Source of the DNA: Ralstonia insidiosa
Lineage (GTDB): Bacteria > Pseudomonadota > Gammaproteobacteria > Burkholderiales > Burkholderiaceae
Length of the DNA stretch: 64,000 nt
Reading direction: 5' to 3'
Assembly: GCF_008801405.1 (NCBI RefSeq)
Contig: NZ_VZPV01000001.1
Location: forward strand, 1,736,001-1,800,000
In this document: in pieces, positions 8,975-18,103 of the stretch
Numbering within the stretch: position 1 is the first letter of the stretch
Layout of the letters: every line of letters begins with the position of its first letter
Position numbers and translations under genes: made by a program
Notes under the pieces: model-generated
Databases searched by the model: none
What the model saw: the letters and a program-made list of their open reading frames with translations, nothing else
Told to the model about the DNA's origin: nothing

Positions 8975-9772
8975 ATGTCCCGCATCGCTCAAACTTTTTC
9001 GCAACTGTCCGCGCAGGGCCGCAAGGGCCTGATTCCGTTCATCACGGCGGGCGATCCGTACCCCGAGATGACCGTTGACCTCATGCACGCGCTGGTCAAG
9101 GGCGGCGCCAATGTCATCGAACTGGGCGTGCCGTTTTCTGACCCGATGGCCGACGGCCCGGTTATCCAGCGTGCGTCTGAACGCGCATTGGCCCAGAAGG
9201 TGGGCCTGCGTACGGTGCTGGAATACGTGCGCACGTTCCGCGCTACGGATGCCACGACGCCCGTGGTGTTGATGGGCTATGCCAATCCGATCGAGCGCAT
9301 GGGCGTTGACGCCTTCGCCAAGGCTGCGTCTGAAGCGGGCGTGGACGGCGTGCTGGTGGTCGATTACCCACCTGAGGAGTGTGACGACTTTGCCAAAGCC
9401 ATGAAGGCCGTCGGGATCGATCCGATCTTCCTGCTGGCACCCACCTCCACCGAGGCGCGTATTGCGCAGATCGCCCGCGTGGCCAGCGGCTACATCTACT
9501 ACGTCTCGCTCAAGGGTGTGACCGGCGCGGCGACCATCGATCTGGATGCCGTGGCTGCACGCATCCCGCAGATTCGCCAGCATGCGCGGCTGCCGGTGGG
9601 CGTCGGCTTCGGCATCCGTGATGCGGCAACTGCACGTGCCATCGGTGGCGTTGCCGATGCCGTGGTCATCGGATCCCGCATTGTGCAATTGCTAGAAGAG
9701 GCTCCGCGCGAACAAGCGGTACAATACTTGACTGATTTCATCGCGGAGATCCGCCAGGCGCTGGACGCCTGA
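8975..9772 (+). CDS. trpA: tryptophan synthase alpha chain
   Basis: TrpA cleaves indole-3-glycerol phosphate to indole and glyceraldehyde 3-phosphate and passes indole to TrpB. The catalytic pair Glu49 and Asp60 are in VIELGVPFSDPMADGP. The barrel strands with GVDGVLVVDYPPEE and the phosphate-binding VGVGFGIRDA loop are intact. The 265-residue length is normal. The gene follows the methyltransferase closely and precedes accD by 37 bases. Confidence 0.97.
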   Translation: MSRIAQTFSQLSAQGRKGLIPFITAGDPYPEMTVDLMHALVKGGANVIELGVPFSDPMADGPVIQRASERALAQKVGLRTVLEYVRTFRATDATTPVVLMGYANPIERMGVDAFAKAASEAGVDGVLVVDYPPEECDDFAKAMKAVGIDPIFLLAPTSTEARIAQIARVASGYIYYVSLKGVTGAATIDLDAVAARIPQIRQHARLPVGVGFGIRDAATARAIGGVADAVVIGSRIVQLLEEAPREQAVQYLTDFIAEIRQALDA

Positions 9773-9809
9773 GTCACATTCTTCGCGCGAGCGCATTCAA
9801 GGAGCACGC

Positions 9810-10682
9810 ATGAGCTGGCTGGACAAACTGCTTCCGCCCAAGATCCAACAGACCGATCCGTCGCAACGCAAGGGCATTCCGGAAGGCCTCTGGATCAAAT
9901 GCCCGGCTTGCGAGTCGGTGCTGTACCGTACCGATATCGAAGCCAATCTGCACGTTTGCCCGAAGTGCGATCACCACATGCGCATCGGCGCGCGTGCTCG
10001 CCTGGATGCGCTGCTGGACGCAGAAGGCCGCTATGAGCTGGGCCAGGAGATCCTCCCGGTCGATCCGCTCAAGTTCAAGGACAGCAAGAAATACCCTGAC
10101 CGCATCAAGGCCGCCATGGACAACTCCGGCGAGACCGATGCAATGGTCGTGCTGGGTGGCGCCATTCATGCGCTGCCGGTGGTGGTGGCCTGCTTCGAGT
10201 TTGAGTTCATGACCGGCTCGATGGGCTCGGTGGTGGGTGAGCGCTTTGCACGCGGCGCGCAGATGGCGCTGGAGCAGAAGGTGCCATTCATCTGCGTGAC
10301 GGCGTCGGGCGGCGCGCGTATGCAGGAAAGCCTGCTGTCGCTCATGCAGATGGCCAAGACCACGGCGATGATCCAGAAGCTGGCCGAGGCCAAGCTGCCG
10401 TTCATCAGCGTGCTTACTGATCCGACCACGGGTGGTGTGTCCGCCAGCTTTGCCTTCATGGGCGATGTGGTGATCGCTGAACCCAAGGCAATGATCGGCT
10501 TTGCTGGCCCGCGCGTGATCGAGCAGACCGTGCGTGAAAAGCTGCCGGAAGGCTTCCAGCGTGCCGAGTTCCTGCTGCAGAAGGGCGCCATCGACATGAT
10601 CGTCGACCGCCGCAACATGCGCCGCGAGATTGCCGAGCTGCTGGCGCTCTTGCAGAAGCAACCGGCCGACGCACTGGCCTGA
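9810..10682 (+). CDS. accD: acetyl-CoA carboxylase carboxyltransferase subunit beta
   Basis: AccD with AccA transfers the carboxyl group from carboxybiotin to acetyl-CoA, the first step of fatty acid synthesis. The N-terminal zinc ribbon uses Cys31, Cys34, Cys50 and Cys53 (KCPACE and HVCPKCDHH). The crotonase-like core follows, with GSMGSVVGERF and SGGARMQE. The 290-residue length is typical. The trpA-accD-folC order is shared by many proteobacteria. A clear ribosome-binding site (aaggagcacgc) precedes ATG, and an intrinsic terminator follows. Confidence 0.97.
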   Translation: MSWLDKLLPPKIQQTDPSQRKGIPEGLWIKCPACESVLYRTDIEANLHVCPKCDHHMRIGARARLDALLDAEGRYELGQEILPVDPLKFKDSKKYPDRIKAAMDNSGETDAMVVLGGAIHALPVVVACFEFEFMTGSMGSVVGERFARGAQMALEQKVPFICVTASGGARMQESLLSLMQMAKTTAMIQKLAEAKLPFISVLTDPTTGGVSASFAFMGDVVIAEPKAMIGFAGPRVIEQTVREKLPEGFQRAEFLLQKGAIDMIVDRRNMRREIAELLALLQKQPADALA

Positions 10683-10702
10683 TGCACCACACCTGTTGAA
10701 CC

Positions 10703-10736
10703 GAAGCGCGGGCGAGAGTCCGCGCTTCTTGTTTTT
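10703..10736 (+). terminator. intrinsic terminator after accD
   Basis: Perfect 9-bp stem GAAGCGCGG / CCGCGCTTC with an 8-base loop, followed by TTGTTTTT, between accD and folC. Confidence 0.88.
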
Positions 10737-10787
10737 GCGCGGCAGGTTTGCCTAAGCGCAACCCCGGCCGCGCCACACATCGTTCGC

Positions 10788-12086
10788 ATGCCTACATTCG
10801 ATAACCTTCCCGATTGGCTGGCCCACCTGGAAACCGCGCACCCGGTCGGCATCGACATGGGCCTGGCCCGCATCAGCTGCGTGCGTGACGCGCTCGGGCT
10901 GGAGTTCAAATCCGTCGTCTTTACGGTTGGCGGGACCAACGGCAAGGGCTCGACCTGTTCGATGCTGGAGGCGATGCTGCTGGCGGCCGGCTACAAGGTT
11001 GGCTGCCATACGTCGCCACACCTGATCGATTTCAACGAACGCGCCCGCGTGAATGGCGAGATCGCCACCGACGCGATGCTGCTGCCGCATTTCGAGGCCG
11101 TTGAACGCGCGCGCTGCAGCTTCCCGGAGCCGGTCAGCCTGACGTACTTCGAGTTCACAACACTGGCGATCATGCATCTGTTTGCCAACGCCGGGCTGGA
11201 TGCGGTCATCCTTGAGGTTGGGCTGGGTGGTCGTCTGGACGCGGTCAATATCATCGACACGGACTGCGCCATCATCACCAGCGTCGACTTGGACCACATG
11301 GCCTACCTGGGCGACACGCGCGAGGCGATCGGCTTTGAGAAGGCGGGGATCTTCCGCCCAGGCAAGCCGGCAATCTGTTCCGATCCGGTGCCGCCGATTT
11401 CGCTGGTCAAGCAGGCCGAGGCCGTTGGTGCTGACCTTTGGCTGATCGGCCGCGATTTCAACTTCCAGGGTGACAAGCAGCAGTGGGGTTTCAGCGGACG
11501 GGGGCGGCGCTGGCCGAGCCTCGGCTATCCGGCGCTGCGCGGTGCGAATCAGTTGCTGAATGCTTCAGCGGCGCTGGCGGCGCTGGAGTCGGTGCGCGAC
11601 CGGTTGCCCATTTCGGCGCAGGACGTGCGCCTGGGGTTGTCGCAGGTGGCGTTGCCGGGCCGCTTCCAGGTCATGGCAGGCCGCCCTGCGGTGATTTTGG
11701 ATGTGGCGCATAACCCGCACGCGGCAGCGGCGCTTGGTCAGAACCTCGAGAACATGGGCTTCTTCCGCTACACCTACGCGGTGTTCGGTGCCATGCAGGA
11801 CAAGGACATCGCCGGGGTGCTCGGTCACATGCTCGACAAGGTTGACCATTGGTGTCTGACCGATCTGCCGACGCCGCGTGCGGCCAGCGCCGCGCGCCTG
11901 GAGCAGGCATTGACGGACGCCGGCTTCCAGCCGGGCAAGGAATCGAGTGTCAGCACATTCAGCGATCCCGCCACAGCCTATCGCAACGCCATGGAGCGTG
12001 CGACTGAGGATGATAGAATCGTGGTCTTCGGATCGTTCTTCACCGTTGCTGGTGTGCTTGCAGAGCGCAAGAACCGCGCACACTAG
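10788..12086 (+). CDS. folC: bifunctional folylpolyglutamate / dihydrofolate synthase
   Basis: FolC joins glutamate to dihydropteroate and extends the polyglutamate tail of folates. It has the Mur-ligase-type ATP loop at residues 47-55 (VGGTNGKGS). HTSPHLIDFNERARVNG and EVGLGGRLDAVN are signature motifs, and the C-terminal domain starts near ILDVAHNPHAAA. Length is 432 residues. It starts a short run folC - SPOR gene - cvpA - purF that is conserved across beta- and gamma-proteobacteria. Confidence 0.96.
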   Translation: MPTFDNLPDWLAHLETAHPVGIDMGLARISCVRDALGLEFKSVVFTVGGTNGKGSTCSMLEAMLLAAGYKVGCHTSPHLIDFNERARVNGEIATDAMLLPHFEAVERARCSFPEPVSLTYFEFTTLAIMHLFANAGLDAVILEVGLGGRLDAVNIIDTDCAIITSVDLDHMAYLGDTREAIGFEKAGIFRPGKPAICSDPVPPISLVKQAEAVGADLWLIGRDFNFQGDKQQWGFSGRGRRWPSLGYPALRGANQLLNASAALAALESVRDRLPISAQDVRLGLSQVALPGRFQVMAGRPAVILDVAHNPHAAAALGQNLENMGFFRYTYAVFGAMQDKDIAGVLGHMLDKVDHWCLTDLPTPRAASAARLEQALTDAGFQPGKESSVSTFSDPATAYRNAMERATEDDRIVVFGSFFTVAGVLAERKNRAH

Positions 12087-12187
12087 CCAAGCGCATTGCC
12101 AACATTGGGCAGCGCCGGGTCACAGGACGACCGGGCGTCGGCGCTGCCCTCGCATGCATCGTCTGAGAGCCAAACCGAGCGCAATCC

Positions 12188-13054
12188 ATGGGACTGTTTT
12201 CCATTTTCTCCTCCCGCAAGAACGCTGAAGGCGAACGCTCGCGCGGCGCCGCTGGCAGTGCCGCCGATGTGGCCCGCGATGCGGTCCATGAATCGCGCAC
12301 ATCGTCCCGCGCATCGTCGAACTCCCGTAGCCGCGCTTCTCGCCGTGTGGACGATGACGACGATGGTCTCGACCCTGAGCTCCCGCAAAAGCAGCGCGCC
12401 CGTCGTCGATTGATCGGCGCGGTGGTGCTGGTGGGTGCTGCCGTGGTGGTGTTGCCGCTGGTGTTCGACGCCAAGCCGCGCCCCGTGACCGATGCGGTGG
12501 CCGTGCAGATTCAGGATCAACCGATCGACCGAGGCGCCAAGGCATCTACCGATGAACCCAAGGTGGCCAGCCGTCGTTCTGCGCCGCGCGCACCGGGCTC
12601 GTCGGCAGATCAACCGCAAGCGTTGGATCAGGGCGAAGAGGTGGTTGCTTCTGCTGACACACCGTCACCCAACTCGCCTGCACCCGCACAGAACACGCCG
12701 TCGGCTCAGCCGACACCACCCAAGACGGTCGCCAGCTTGACGCCGTCCGCAGATGCCAAGCCCGCCGCCAAACCGGCTCAGCCAGCGCCGCAGGCCGCCG
12801 CGCCCAGTGCAGATGCCAGCGGTAACAAGTTCGTCCTGCTGATTGGCGCGTTTGCATCTGAAGACCGCGCGCGCAACTGGTTGAGCAAGCTCAAGGCCGA
12901 GAAGATCCCCGGCTATATCGAACACAAGAAGGTGCCTGAGAAGGGTGATCTGGCGCTGTTGCGTGCAGGCCCGTTCAGCGATCGTGCCGCAGCGGAAGCC
13001 GCGCAGAAGCGCGCCGAGCAGATCGGCCTGACGCCCAAGCTCGTGCAGCAATAA
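12188..13054 (+). CDS. SPOR-domain, DedD-like membrane protein
   Basis: A 288-residue bitopic inner-membrane protein. A basic, Ser/Arg-rich cytoplasmic N-terminus of about 70 residues leads to one membrane segment near residues 76-96. A Pro/Ala-rich periplasmic linker and a C-terminal SPOR domain from about residue 212 follow (FVLLIGAFASEDRARNW, then LLRAGPFSDRAAAEAA). SPOR domains bind denuded peptidoglycan at the division septum, so a role like E. coli DedD in cell constriction is likely. The folC-dedD-cvpA-purF neighbourhood supports this. The ATG lies about 100 bases after folC. Confidence 0.88.
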   Translation: MGLFSIFSSRKNAEGERSRGAAGSAADVARDAVHESRTSSRASSNSRSRASRRVDDDDDGLDPELPQKQRARRRLIGAVVLVGAAVVVLPLVFDAKPRPVTDAVAVQIQDQPIDRGAKASTDEPKVASRRSAPRAPGSSADQPQALDQGEEVVASADTPSPNSPAPAQNTPSAQPTPPKTVASLTPSADAKPAAKPAQPAPQAAAPSADASGNKFVLLIGAFASEDRARNWLSKLKAEKIPGYIEHKKVPEKGDLALLRAGPFSDRAAAEAAQKRAEQIGLTPKLVQQ

Positions 13055-13135
13055 CGATGCCGGATCACGTGCACTCGCCAGATTCACTGACTTGTCACGT
13101 CACCCTCAGTCAAAGTCAATCCAAGCCGCTGCCCG

Positions 13136-13633
13136 ATGCAACCGACTTTCTTTGACTATGGTGTGCTGTTCATCGTCGTCACGTCTGCGCTGATCGGGTT
13201 GTTTCGCGGGTTGATTCGTGAAGTGCTGGCGCTGCTTGGATGGTTGTTTGCTGCGTGGGTGGCGTATACGTTTTCGGGGGTAGCCGCAGGCTGGGTGCCA
13301 GAGTCGCTGCCGGGTGGACCGGTGGCGCGCACCATTCTCGGTTTCGTCCTACTGTTTATCGTGACGGTGATTGCGACGTCGCTGGTGGGGGCGCTGCTCT
13401 CGGCGGCATTGGCAAGCGCCGGGCTCAAGCCGGCGGATCGCGGCCTGGGCATGGTGTTCGGGTTGGCACGCGGTGGCGTGATCATCCTCGTGCTGATGAC
13501 GGTGGCGGGCTTTACCAGCCTGCCCGAGCAACCGTTCTGGCGCGATGCGATCAGCCGGCCGTATGCGGAGGAAGCTGCGCGTGCTGCCAAGCCGCTGCTG
13601 CCGCCTGACGTCGCGAAGTATGTTCACTATTGA
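13136..13633 (+). CDS. cvpA: CvpA family membrane protein
   Basis: A 165-residue polytopic membrane protein with four predicted hydrophobic segments, the first following FFDYGVLFIVVTSALIGLFRG. The C-terminal stretch EQPFWRDAISRPY is typical of CvpA. In E. coli CvpA is needed for colicin V export and is linked to purF; its core function is not settled. Here it sits 98 bases before purF, as in many proteobacteria. Confidence 0.93.
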   Translation: MQPTFFDYGVLFIVVTSALIGLFRGLIREVLALLGWLFAAWVAYTFSGVAAGWVPESLPGGPVARTILGFVLLFIVTVIATSLVGALLSAALASAGLKPADRGLGMVFGLARGGVIILVLMTVAGFTSLPEQPFWRDAISRPYAEEAARAAKPLLPPDVAKYVHY

Positions 13634-13731
13634 TTCGGAGCGTCTGGCCACCAGCTAGACGATCTGGGAAGTTTTTTTCGGTGCCGGCAACGGGTGCGGG
13701 CGCCACCAATACGTTCTCGCTGGAGATCGAC

Positions 13732-15270
13732 ATGTGCGGTATCGTTGGCGTGGTTTCCTCCACGCCGGTCAATCAGCTGATCTATGACAGCCTGTTGCTT
13801 CTGCAACACCGGGGGCAGGATGCGGCTGGCATTGCCACTGCGGCTGGCAACACCTTCCATATGCACAAGGCCAATGGCATGGTGCGTGACGTGTTCCGCA
13901 CGCGCAACATGCGCGGCCTGCCGGGCACGAGCGGCATCGGCCAGGTGCGTTATCCGACCGCTGGCTCTTCCAGTGAAGAAGAGGCCCAGCCGTTCTACGT
14001 CAATGCGCCGTTCGGCATCGTGCTGGCACACAACGGCAACCTGACGAACTCCGATCAGCTGCGCGAAGAGATGTTCCGACGCGATCGTCGTCACATCAAC
14101 ACGCAGTCGGATTCTGAAGTCCTGCTCAACGTGCTGGCCGACGAACTGCAGCGCGCCAGCAATGACATCCCGCTGGATCGTGATTCCATTTTCACCGCCG
14201 TGGAGGGCTTGCACCGCCGCGTGCGCGGCTCGTATGCCATTGCTGCGGAGATCTCGGGCTACGGCGTGCTGGCTGTTCGCGATCCGTTTGGCATCCGCCC
14301 GCTGGCGCTGGGCAGCCAGGAAACGCCGGACGGCAACATCGAATACATGGTCGCCTCGGAATCGGTGGCGCTGGAAGGTATCGGCTTCAAGTTCGAGCGC
14401 GACGTGGCGCCCGGCGAAGCGATCTTCATCGACCTGGAAGGCAAGCTGCACACCAAGCAATGTGCCGAGAACCCGGTGCTGTCGCCGTGCATTTTCGAAT
14501 ATGTGTATCTGGCGCGTCCGGACTCGCGTATGGATGGCGTTTCGGTGTACGACGCGCGTCTGCGCATGGGCGACTACTTGGCCGAGAAGATCAAGCGCGA
14601 GGTAACCGACCCGATCGACGTGGTGATGCCGATTCCAGATTCGTCGCGTCCGGCCGCCATGCAGGTGGCCAACCACCTGGGCGTGCCGTACCGCGAGGGC
14701 TTTTTCAAGAACCGCTACGTGGGCCGCACCTTCATCATGCCGGGCCAGGCGGTGCGCAAGAAGTCGGTGCGCCAGAAACTCAACGCCATGGCGATCGAGT
14801 TCAAGGGCAAGAATGTGCTGATCGTCGACGACTCCATCGTGCGCGGCACGACGTCGTCGGAAATCGTGCAGATGGCACGTGATGCGGGCGCGAAGAAGGT
14901 GATCTTCGCCTCAGCTGCGCCGCCGGTGAAGTTCCCGAACGTGTACGGTATCGACATGCCGACGCGCGGCGAATTGGTCGCCTACGGCCGCACGCACGAA
15001 GAGATCGCCAAGATCATCGGCGCCGATCAACTCGTGTACCAGGACGTGGAAGACATGAAGCGTGCTGTGCGCGACGTCAACCCGGCGCTCAAGGACTTCG
15101 ACGCGTCGTGCTTTGATGGCAAGTACGTGACGGGCGACATCGACGAGGCGTATCTCGATCGTCTGGAGACCGCGCGCAACAACTCGGCAGCCAATGCCGA
15201 TCGCGACAACGCGCAGAACGATGATCCGCGTACGCAACTGCACCTGCAACGTTCCGCTGTGAACGAATAA
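13732..15270 (+). CDS. purF: amidophosphoribosyltransferase
   Basis: PurF makes 5-phosphoribosylamine from PRPP and glutamine, the first committed purine step. The start is fixed by chemistry: the ATG must place Cys2 (MCGIVGVV) at the mature N-terminus as the glutaminase nucleophile, and a GGAG site lies six bases upstream. The frame is open further upstream but that would bury the cysteine. The PRPP loop is VLIVDDSIVRGTT at about residues 362-374. The protein has 512 residues. metZ, which often follows purF in relatives, is absent; a convergent ABC exporter follows instead. Confidence 0.97.
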   Translation: MCGIVGVVSSTPVNQLIYDSLLLLQHRGQDAAGIATAAGNTFHMHKANGMVRDVFRTRNMRGLPGTSGIGQVRYPTAGSSSEEEAQPFYVNAPFGIVLAHNGNLTNSDQLREEMFRRDRRHINTQSDSEVLLNVLADELQRASNDIPLDRDSIFTAVEGLHRRVRGSYAIAAEISGYGVLAVRDPFGIRPLALGSQETPDGNIEYMVASESVALEGIGFKFERDVAPGEAIFIDLEGKLHTKQCAENPVLSPCIFEYVYLARPDSRMDGVSVYDARLRMGDYLAEKIKREVTDPIDVVMPIPDSSRPAAMQVANHLGVPYREGFFKNRYVGRTFIMPGQAVRKKSVRQKLNAMAIEFKGKNVLIVDDSIVRGTTSSEIVQMARDAGAKKVIFASAAPPVKFPNVYGIDMPTRGELVAYGRTHEEIAKIIGADQLVYQDVEDMKRAVRDVNPALKDFDASCFDGKYVTGDIDEAYLDRLETARNNSAANADRDNAQNDDPRTQLHLQRSAVNE

Positions 15271-15296
15271 GCGACCGCACCGCAGTCGCCGCAAAC

Positions 15297-15330
15297 AAAA
15301 AGCCCGTCTTCGCAAGACGGGCTTTTTGTT
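15297..15330. terminator. bidirectional terminator between purF and ABC permease gene
   Basis: Stem AGCCCGTCTT / AAGACGGGCT with a 3-base CGC loop, flanked by AAAA on one side and TTTTTGTT on the other, so it can serve both convergent genes. Confidence 0.93.
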
Positions 15331-15352
15331 GGGCGCTTGGTCTGCCGCGTTG

Positions 15353-16174
15353 TTACTTCAGCATGCGACGGCGCAGCAGCCACAGGCACAGCACGAGCGC
15401 GACAGCGGCGTAGAGCAGCAGCACACCCAGGTGCAGCAGAACGTTGTCCGGTGTGCGGCCCAGCATCAGCGGGCGGATCAGCTCCACCGCGTGCGGTAGC
15501 GGCAGCACGTTCGTGATCGCGCGCACGGGTGCCGGCAGTTGCGACAGCGGGAAGAACACGCCCGAGAGCAGCATCATCGGCGTGATCACCAGCGTCTGAT
15601 AGAACATGAAGAAATCGTAGTTGGGCGCGAGCGCCGTCATGTTCATCGCCAGGCAGGCAAATGTGAAACCCGTGAGCACGATGACAGGCAAGGCGAGCAA
15701 CGCCTGCGGCATCGATGCATAGCCGAGAACGCCCGCCACCAGCATGATCGCTAGCCCCGAGAGCACGGACTTGCTGGCCGCCCAGATCAGCTCACCGAGC
15801 ACCACGTCACCCAGGGTGAGCGGCGCATAGAGAATGGCTTCCCACGTGCGCTGCACGTGCATGCGTGAGAACGCCGAGTACATCGCTTCGAAGCTGGCTG
15901 ACATCATCGTGCTGGAAGCCACGGTGCCGGCAGCCAGGAACGCGATGTACGACACACCGTCGATATGCCCGACCAGCAGGCCCAGGCCGAGCCCGAGACC
16001 AAACAGGTAGATCATCGGATCGGCCAGATTGCCGGCGAGCGACGGAATGGCAAGCTTGCGCCAGACCATGAAGTTGCGCAGCCAGATGGTCTGCCAGTTC
16101 CGAAAATTGAGCGGCCGCAGCGATTGCGGATACGCCTGTTGCGGGGCTGCGGTAAGGGTGGCTTCGTTGGACAT
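15353..16174 (-). CDS. ABC-2 type transporter permease, NodJ-like
   Basis: A membrane permease of about 273 residues with six hydrophobic segments. It belongs to the ABC-2 exporter superfamily (NodJ / DrrB type), as shown by the region around FAYMPQ-like TYEAMYSAFSRMHVQRTWEA and the later LSGVFFPLSQLPAPVRAI signature. The ATG at 16174 was chosen over a TTG 15 bases upstream. It lies 25 bases downstream of the ATPase gene on the same strand, so the two form one exporter. The substrate is unknown; NodIJ exports lipo-oligosaccharides in rhizobia, but most homologues outside rhizobia export other molecules. Confidence 0.9.
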   Translation of the reverse strand: MSNEATLTAAPQQAYPQSLRPLNFRNWQTIWLRNFMVWRKLAIPSLAGNLADPMIYLFGLGLGLGLLVGHIDGVSYIAFLAAGTVASSTMMSASFEAMYSAFSRMHVQRTWEAILYAPLTLGDVVLGELIWAASKSVLSGLAIMLVAGVLGYASMPQALLALPVIVLTGFTFACLAMNMTALAPNYDFFMFYQTLVITPMMLLSGVFFPLSQLPAPVRAITNVLPLPHAVELIRPLMLGRTPDNVLLHLGVLLLYAAVALVLCLWLLRRRMLK

Positions 16175-16199
16175 GGGGGGCTCGTTCAATCGCGCTGCA

Positions 16200-17162
16200 T
16201 CAATCCCGCATCTCGCGGCCGGTCAGACGCAGGAACACGTCTTCAAGATTGGCGGGACGGTGCAGGTAGCGCAGGCCGGGCATGGTGTGCGTTTCGGTCT
16301 GCGTGCGCAGGGCGGCCACCAGCGGCTGCGGATCGCGGGCGTAGCAGAAGAGGGTTTCGCCGCTGGTTTCTACGCGCTCGGCAAGGGGCTCGAGCAACGT
16401 GCGCAGGGCGGAGAGATCGTCGCCGTAGACTTCCACCACGTCGCAGCCGATCTCGCGTGCGATGAGTTCGTGCGGCTTGCCTTGCGCGATCTTGCGGCCG
16501 TTGTCGATCACGCAGAGCTCATCGCACAGGCGCTCGGCCTCTTCCATGAAGTGCGTGGTCAGCAGAATGGTCTTGCCGCCGGCCAGCAGTGAACGCAGGC
16601 GCTCCCAGATCAGGTGGCGGGCTTGCGGATCGAGCCCTGTGGTGGGCTCGTCCATCACGAGGATGTCCGGGTCGTTGATGAGCGCGCGCGCCACCGTCAG
16701 CCGGCGCTTCATGCCACCGGAGAGCGCACGTACCGGCGCATCGGCTTTTTGCTCAAGCCGCGCGAATTCCAGCAGGGCAGGGATGCGCTCGCGGATGGCT
16801 GCGGAGGACAGGCCAAAGTAGCGGCCGAAGATGCGCAGGTTTTCCGAGACGGTGAAATCGGGGTCGAGGTTGTCGAACTGCGGCACCACGCCCACACGCA
16901 TGCGTGCACGGTGCGCAAACTCGGGAACTGCCTCGCCGCACAGCTGCAGCGCGCCCGCATCGGGCATCGTCATGCCAAGCAGCATGCGCAGCGTGGTGGT
17001 CTTGCCGGCCCCGTTGGGGCCCAGCAGGCCAAAGCATTGGCCGCGCCGTACGGAAAAACTCAGGTTGTCGACGACCATTTGATCGCCATAGCGCTTGCGC
17101 AAGCCTTCGACGCTCAGGATCGGTGTGCTGCTCACGCCAAAGCCTTGTTGCTCGTATCGCAC
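16200..17162 (-). CDS. ABC transporter ATP-binding protein, NodI-like
   Basis: The ATPase partner of the adjacent permease, 320 residues. It has Walker A GPNGAGKTT, Q-loop VVPQFDNLDPDFTV, the ABC signature LSGGMKRRL, Walker B ILVMDEPTTGLD and the switch His in LLTTHFMEEAE. The start is GTG, placed five bases after a perfect GGAGG. The C-terminal 90 residues are the family's accessory domain, ending LEDVFLRLTGREMRD. It acts on the cytoplasmic face of the inner membrane to drive export of an unidentified substrate. Confidence 0.93.
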   Translation of the reverse strand: MRYEQQGFGVSSTPILSVEGLRKRYGDQMVVDNLSFSVRRGQCFGLLGPNGAGKTTTLRMLLGMTMPDAGALQLCGEAVPEFAHRARMRVGVVPQFDNLDPDFTVSENLRIFGRYFGLSSAAIRERIPALLEFARLEQKADAPVRALSGGMKRRLTVARALINDPDILVMDEPTTGLDPQARHLIWERLRSLLAGGKTILLTTHFMEEAERLCDELCVIDNGRKIAQGKPHELIAREIGCDVVEVYGDDLSALRTLLEPLAERVETSGETLFCYARDPQPLVAALRTQTETHTMPGLRYLHRPANLEDVFLRLTGREMRD

Positions 17163-17249
17163 ATCGCCTCCGTTGCAAAACGCTGATTATGCGCTTGCGT
17201 CGGCATATGCGTATGCGGGGAATGTGCGATGGCGCGGACCGCGCTCAGA

Positions 17250-17282
17250 TAGCAGAAAGGGCCAGACAACACTGTCTGGCCC
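17250..17282 (-). terminator. hairpin downstream of the glycine-zipper lipoprotein gene
   Basis: Perfect 10-bp stem GGGCCAGACA / TGTCTGGCCC with a 4-base loop. Read on the minus strand it is followed by TTTCTGCT, a weak T run, so termination is likely but not certain. Confidence 0.7.
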
Positions 17283-17319
17283 CTGCCTTGCAGCGCATGA
17301 ACGCTGCGGATGTGGCGGA

Positions 17320-17520
17320 CTACTTGGTGGCGGCGTTACCGATCACGCCACCCAGTGCCGCGCCACCCAGCGTTGCGCCCGGGCCGCCCCAGATGGCTGC
17401 CCCGGCGACGCCACCTGCGGCCGCGCCCAACGCGGTGTTGCGCTGCTTGGGCGTCATGTCCGCGCATCCGCTGACGGATGCCAACGCGGCCGCCAGTAAC
17501 AAGGATACGAAGGCACGCAT
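17320..17520 (-). CDS. small glycine-zipper lipoprotein
   Basis: A 66-residue protein with a signal peptide ending in a lipobox (ASVSGC, Cys 19 or so), then MTPKQRN and a Gly/Ala-rich glycine-zipper segment (TALGAAAGGVAGAAIWGG and repeats) predicted to insert as a hairpin in a membrane. The ATG at 17520 has a good aaaaggag site; the frame is open upstream, but the lipobox fixes this start. It resembles OsmB/YMGG-type stress-induced lipoproteins. The exact role is unknown. Confidence 0.85.
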   Translation of the reverse strand: MRAFVSLLLAAALASVSGCADMTPKQRNTALGAAAGGVAGAAIWGGPGATLGGAALGGVIGNAATK

Positions 17521-17668
17521 AGCACACTCCTTTTGTCGTTCGTATGCCCGTATTAAAGGCCGCGCAGGGTGCCATGTGCAGTGGCCGATGCCTGAAAACG
17601 GTGTAAGCCGATTCCCACACATGCAACGCGGATTCCGGCGCGGAAGTTCCGCCCTTTCTTGCGTACTG

Positions 17669-17851
17669 CTAGCGGTCCAGCGTTTTCTTCACCTCTTCAC
17701 GAACATCGCCCATGGTGGCGCGAGCCTTGCCGATGTTCTTTTCGATGTTGCCCTTGAGCTGCGTTTTTTCATCGCCGGTCACCTTGCCGGCCACTTCCTT
17801 GATCTTGCCTTTCGCTTCTTGCAGACGGCCCTTCACTTGATCTTTATTCAT
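17669..17851 (-). CDS. CsbD family stress protein
   Basis: A 60-residue, highly charged hydrophilic protein starting MNKDQVKGRLQEAKGKIKE and containing KVTGDEKTQLKGN. This is the CsbD signature: short amphipathic helices, usually induced by general stress, with no known enzymatic activity. The ATG at 17851 fits the usual length; upstream in-frame codons are not family-like. It lies between the lipoprotein gene and the divergent phasin gene. Confidence 0.9.
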   Translation of the reverse strand: MNKDQVKGRLQEAKGKIKEVAGKVTGDEKTQLKGNIEKNIGKARATMGDVREEVKKTLDR

Positions 17852-18103
17852 GGTGTCGATCCCTCTGTTGGTCGGCCGGTGCAGGGGTCGTCCACCGGCA
17901 TTGACGAGTGGCGCAATGCCACCGTTGCAGCTTACAGCGTGTGATTTTCGTGCCCAGGCGACGTTGTCCGAAAGACCTGTAGGACAAACGGGGATGTCAC
18001 AGAAATAGGCTTGACCGATGGCTACACTGAAACGCCCGGCCGTGTCGGCACGCGCCGGATTCATTCATCCACCATTCTCACGATCCCCAAGGGAGATAGC
18101 GAC

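Noticed and set aside
8114..9688. 524-codon open frame on the minus strand across the methyltransferase and trpA genes
   Set aside because: Antisense to two well-supported genes; composition of a shadow frame.
13630..13731. In-frame upstream extension of purF
   Set aside because: The catalytic Cys must be at position 2 after Met removal, which fixes the start at the internal ATG.
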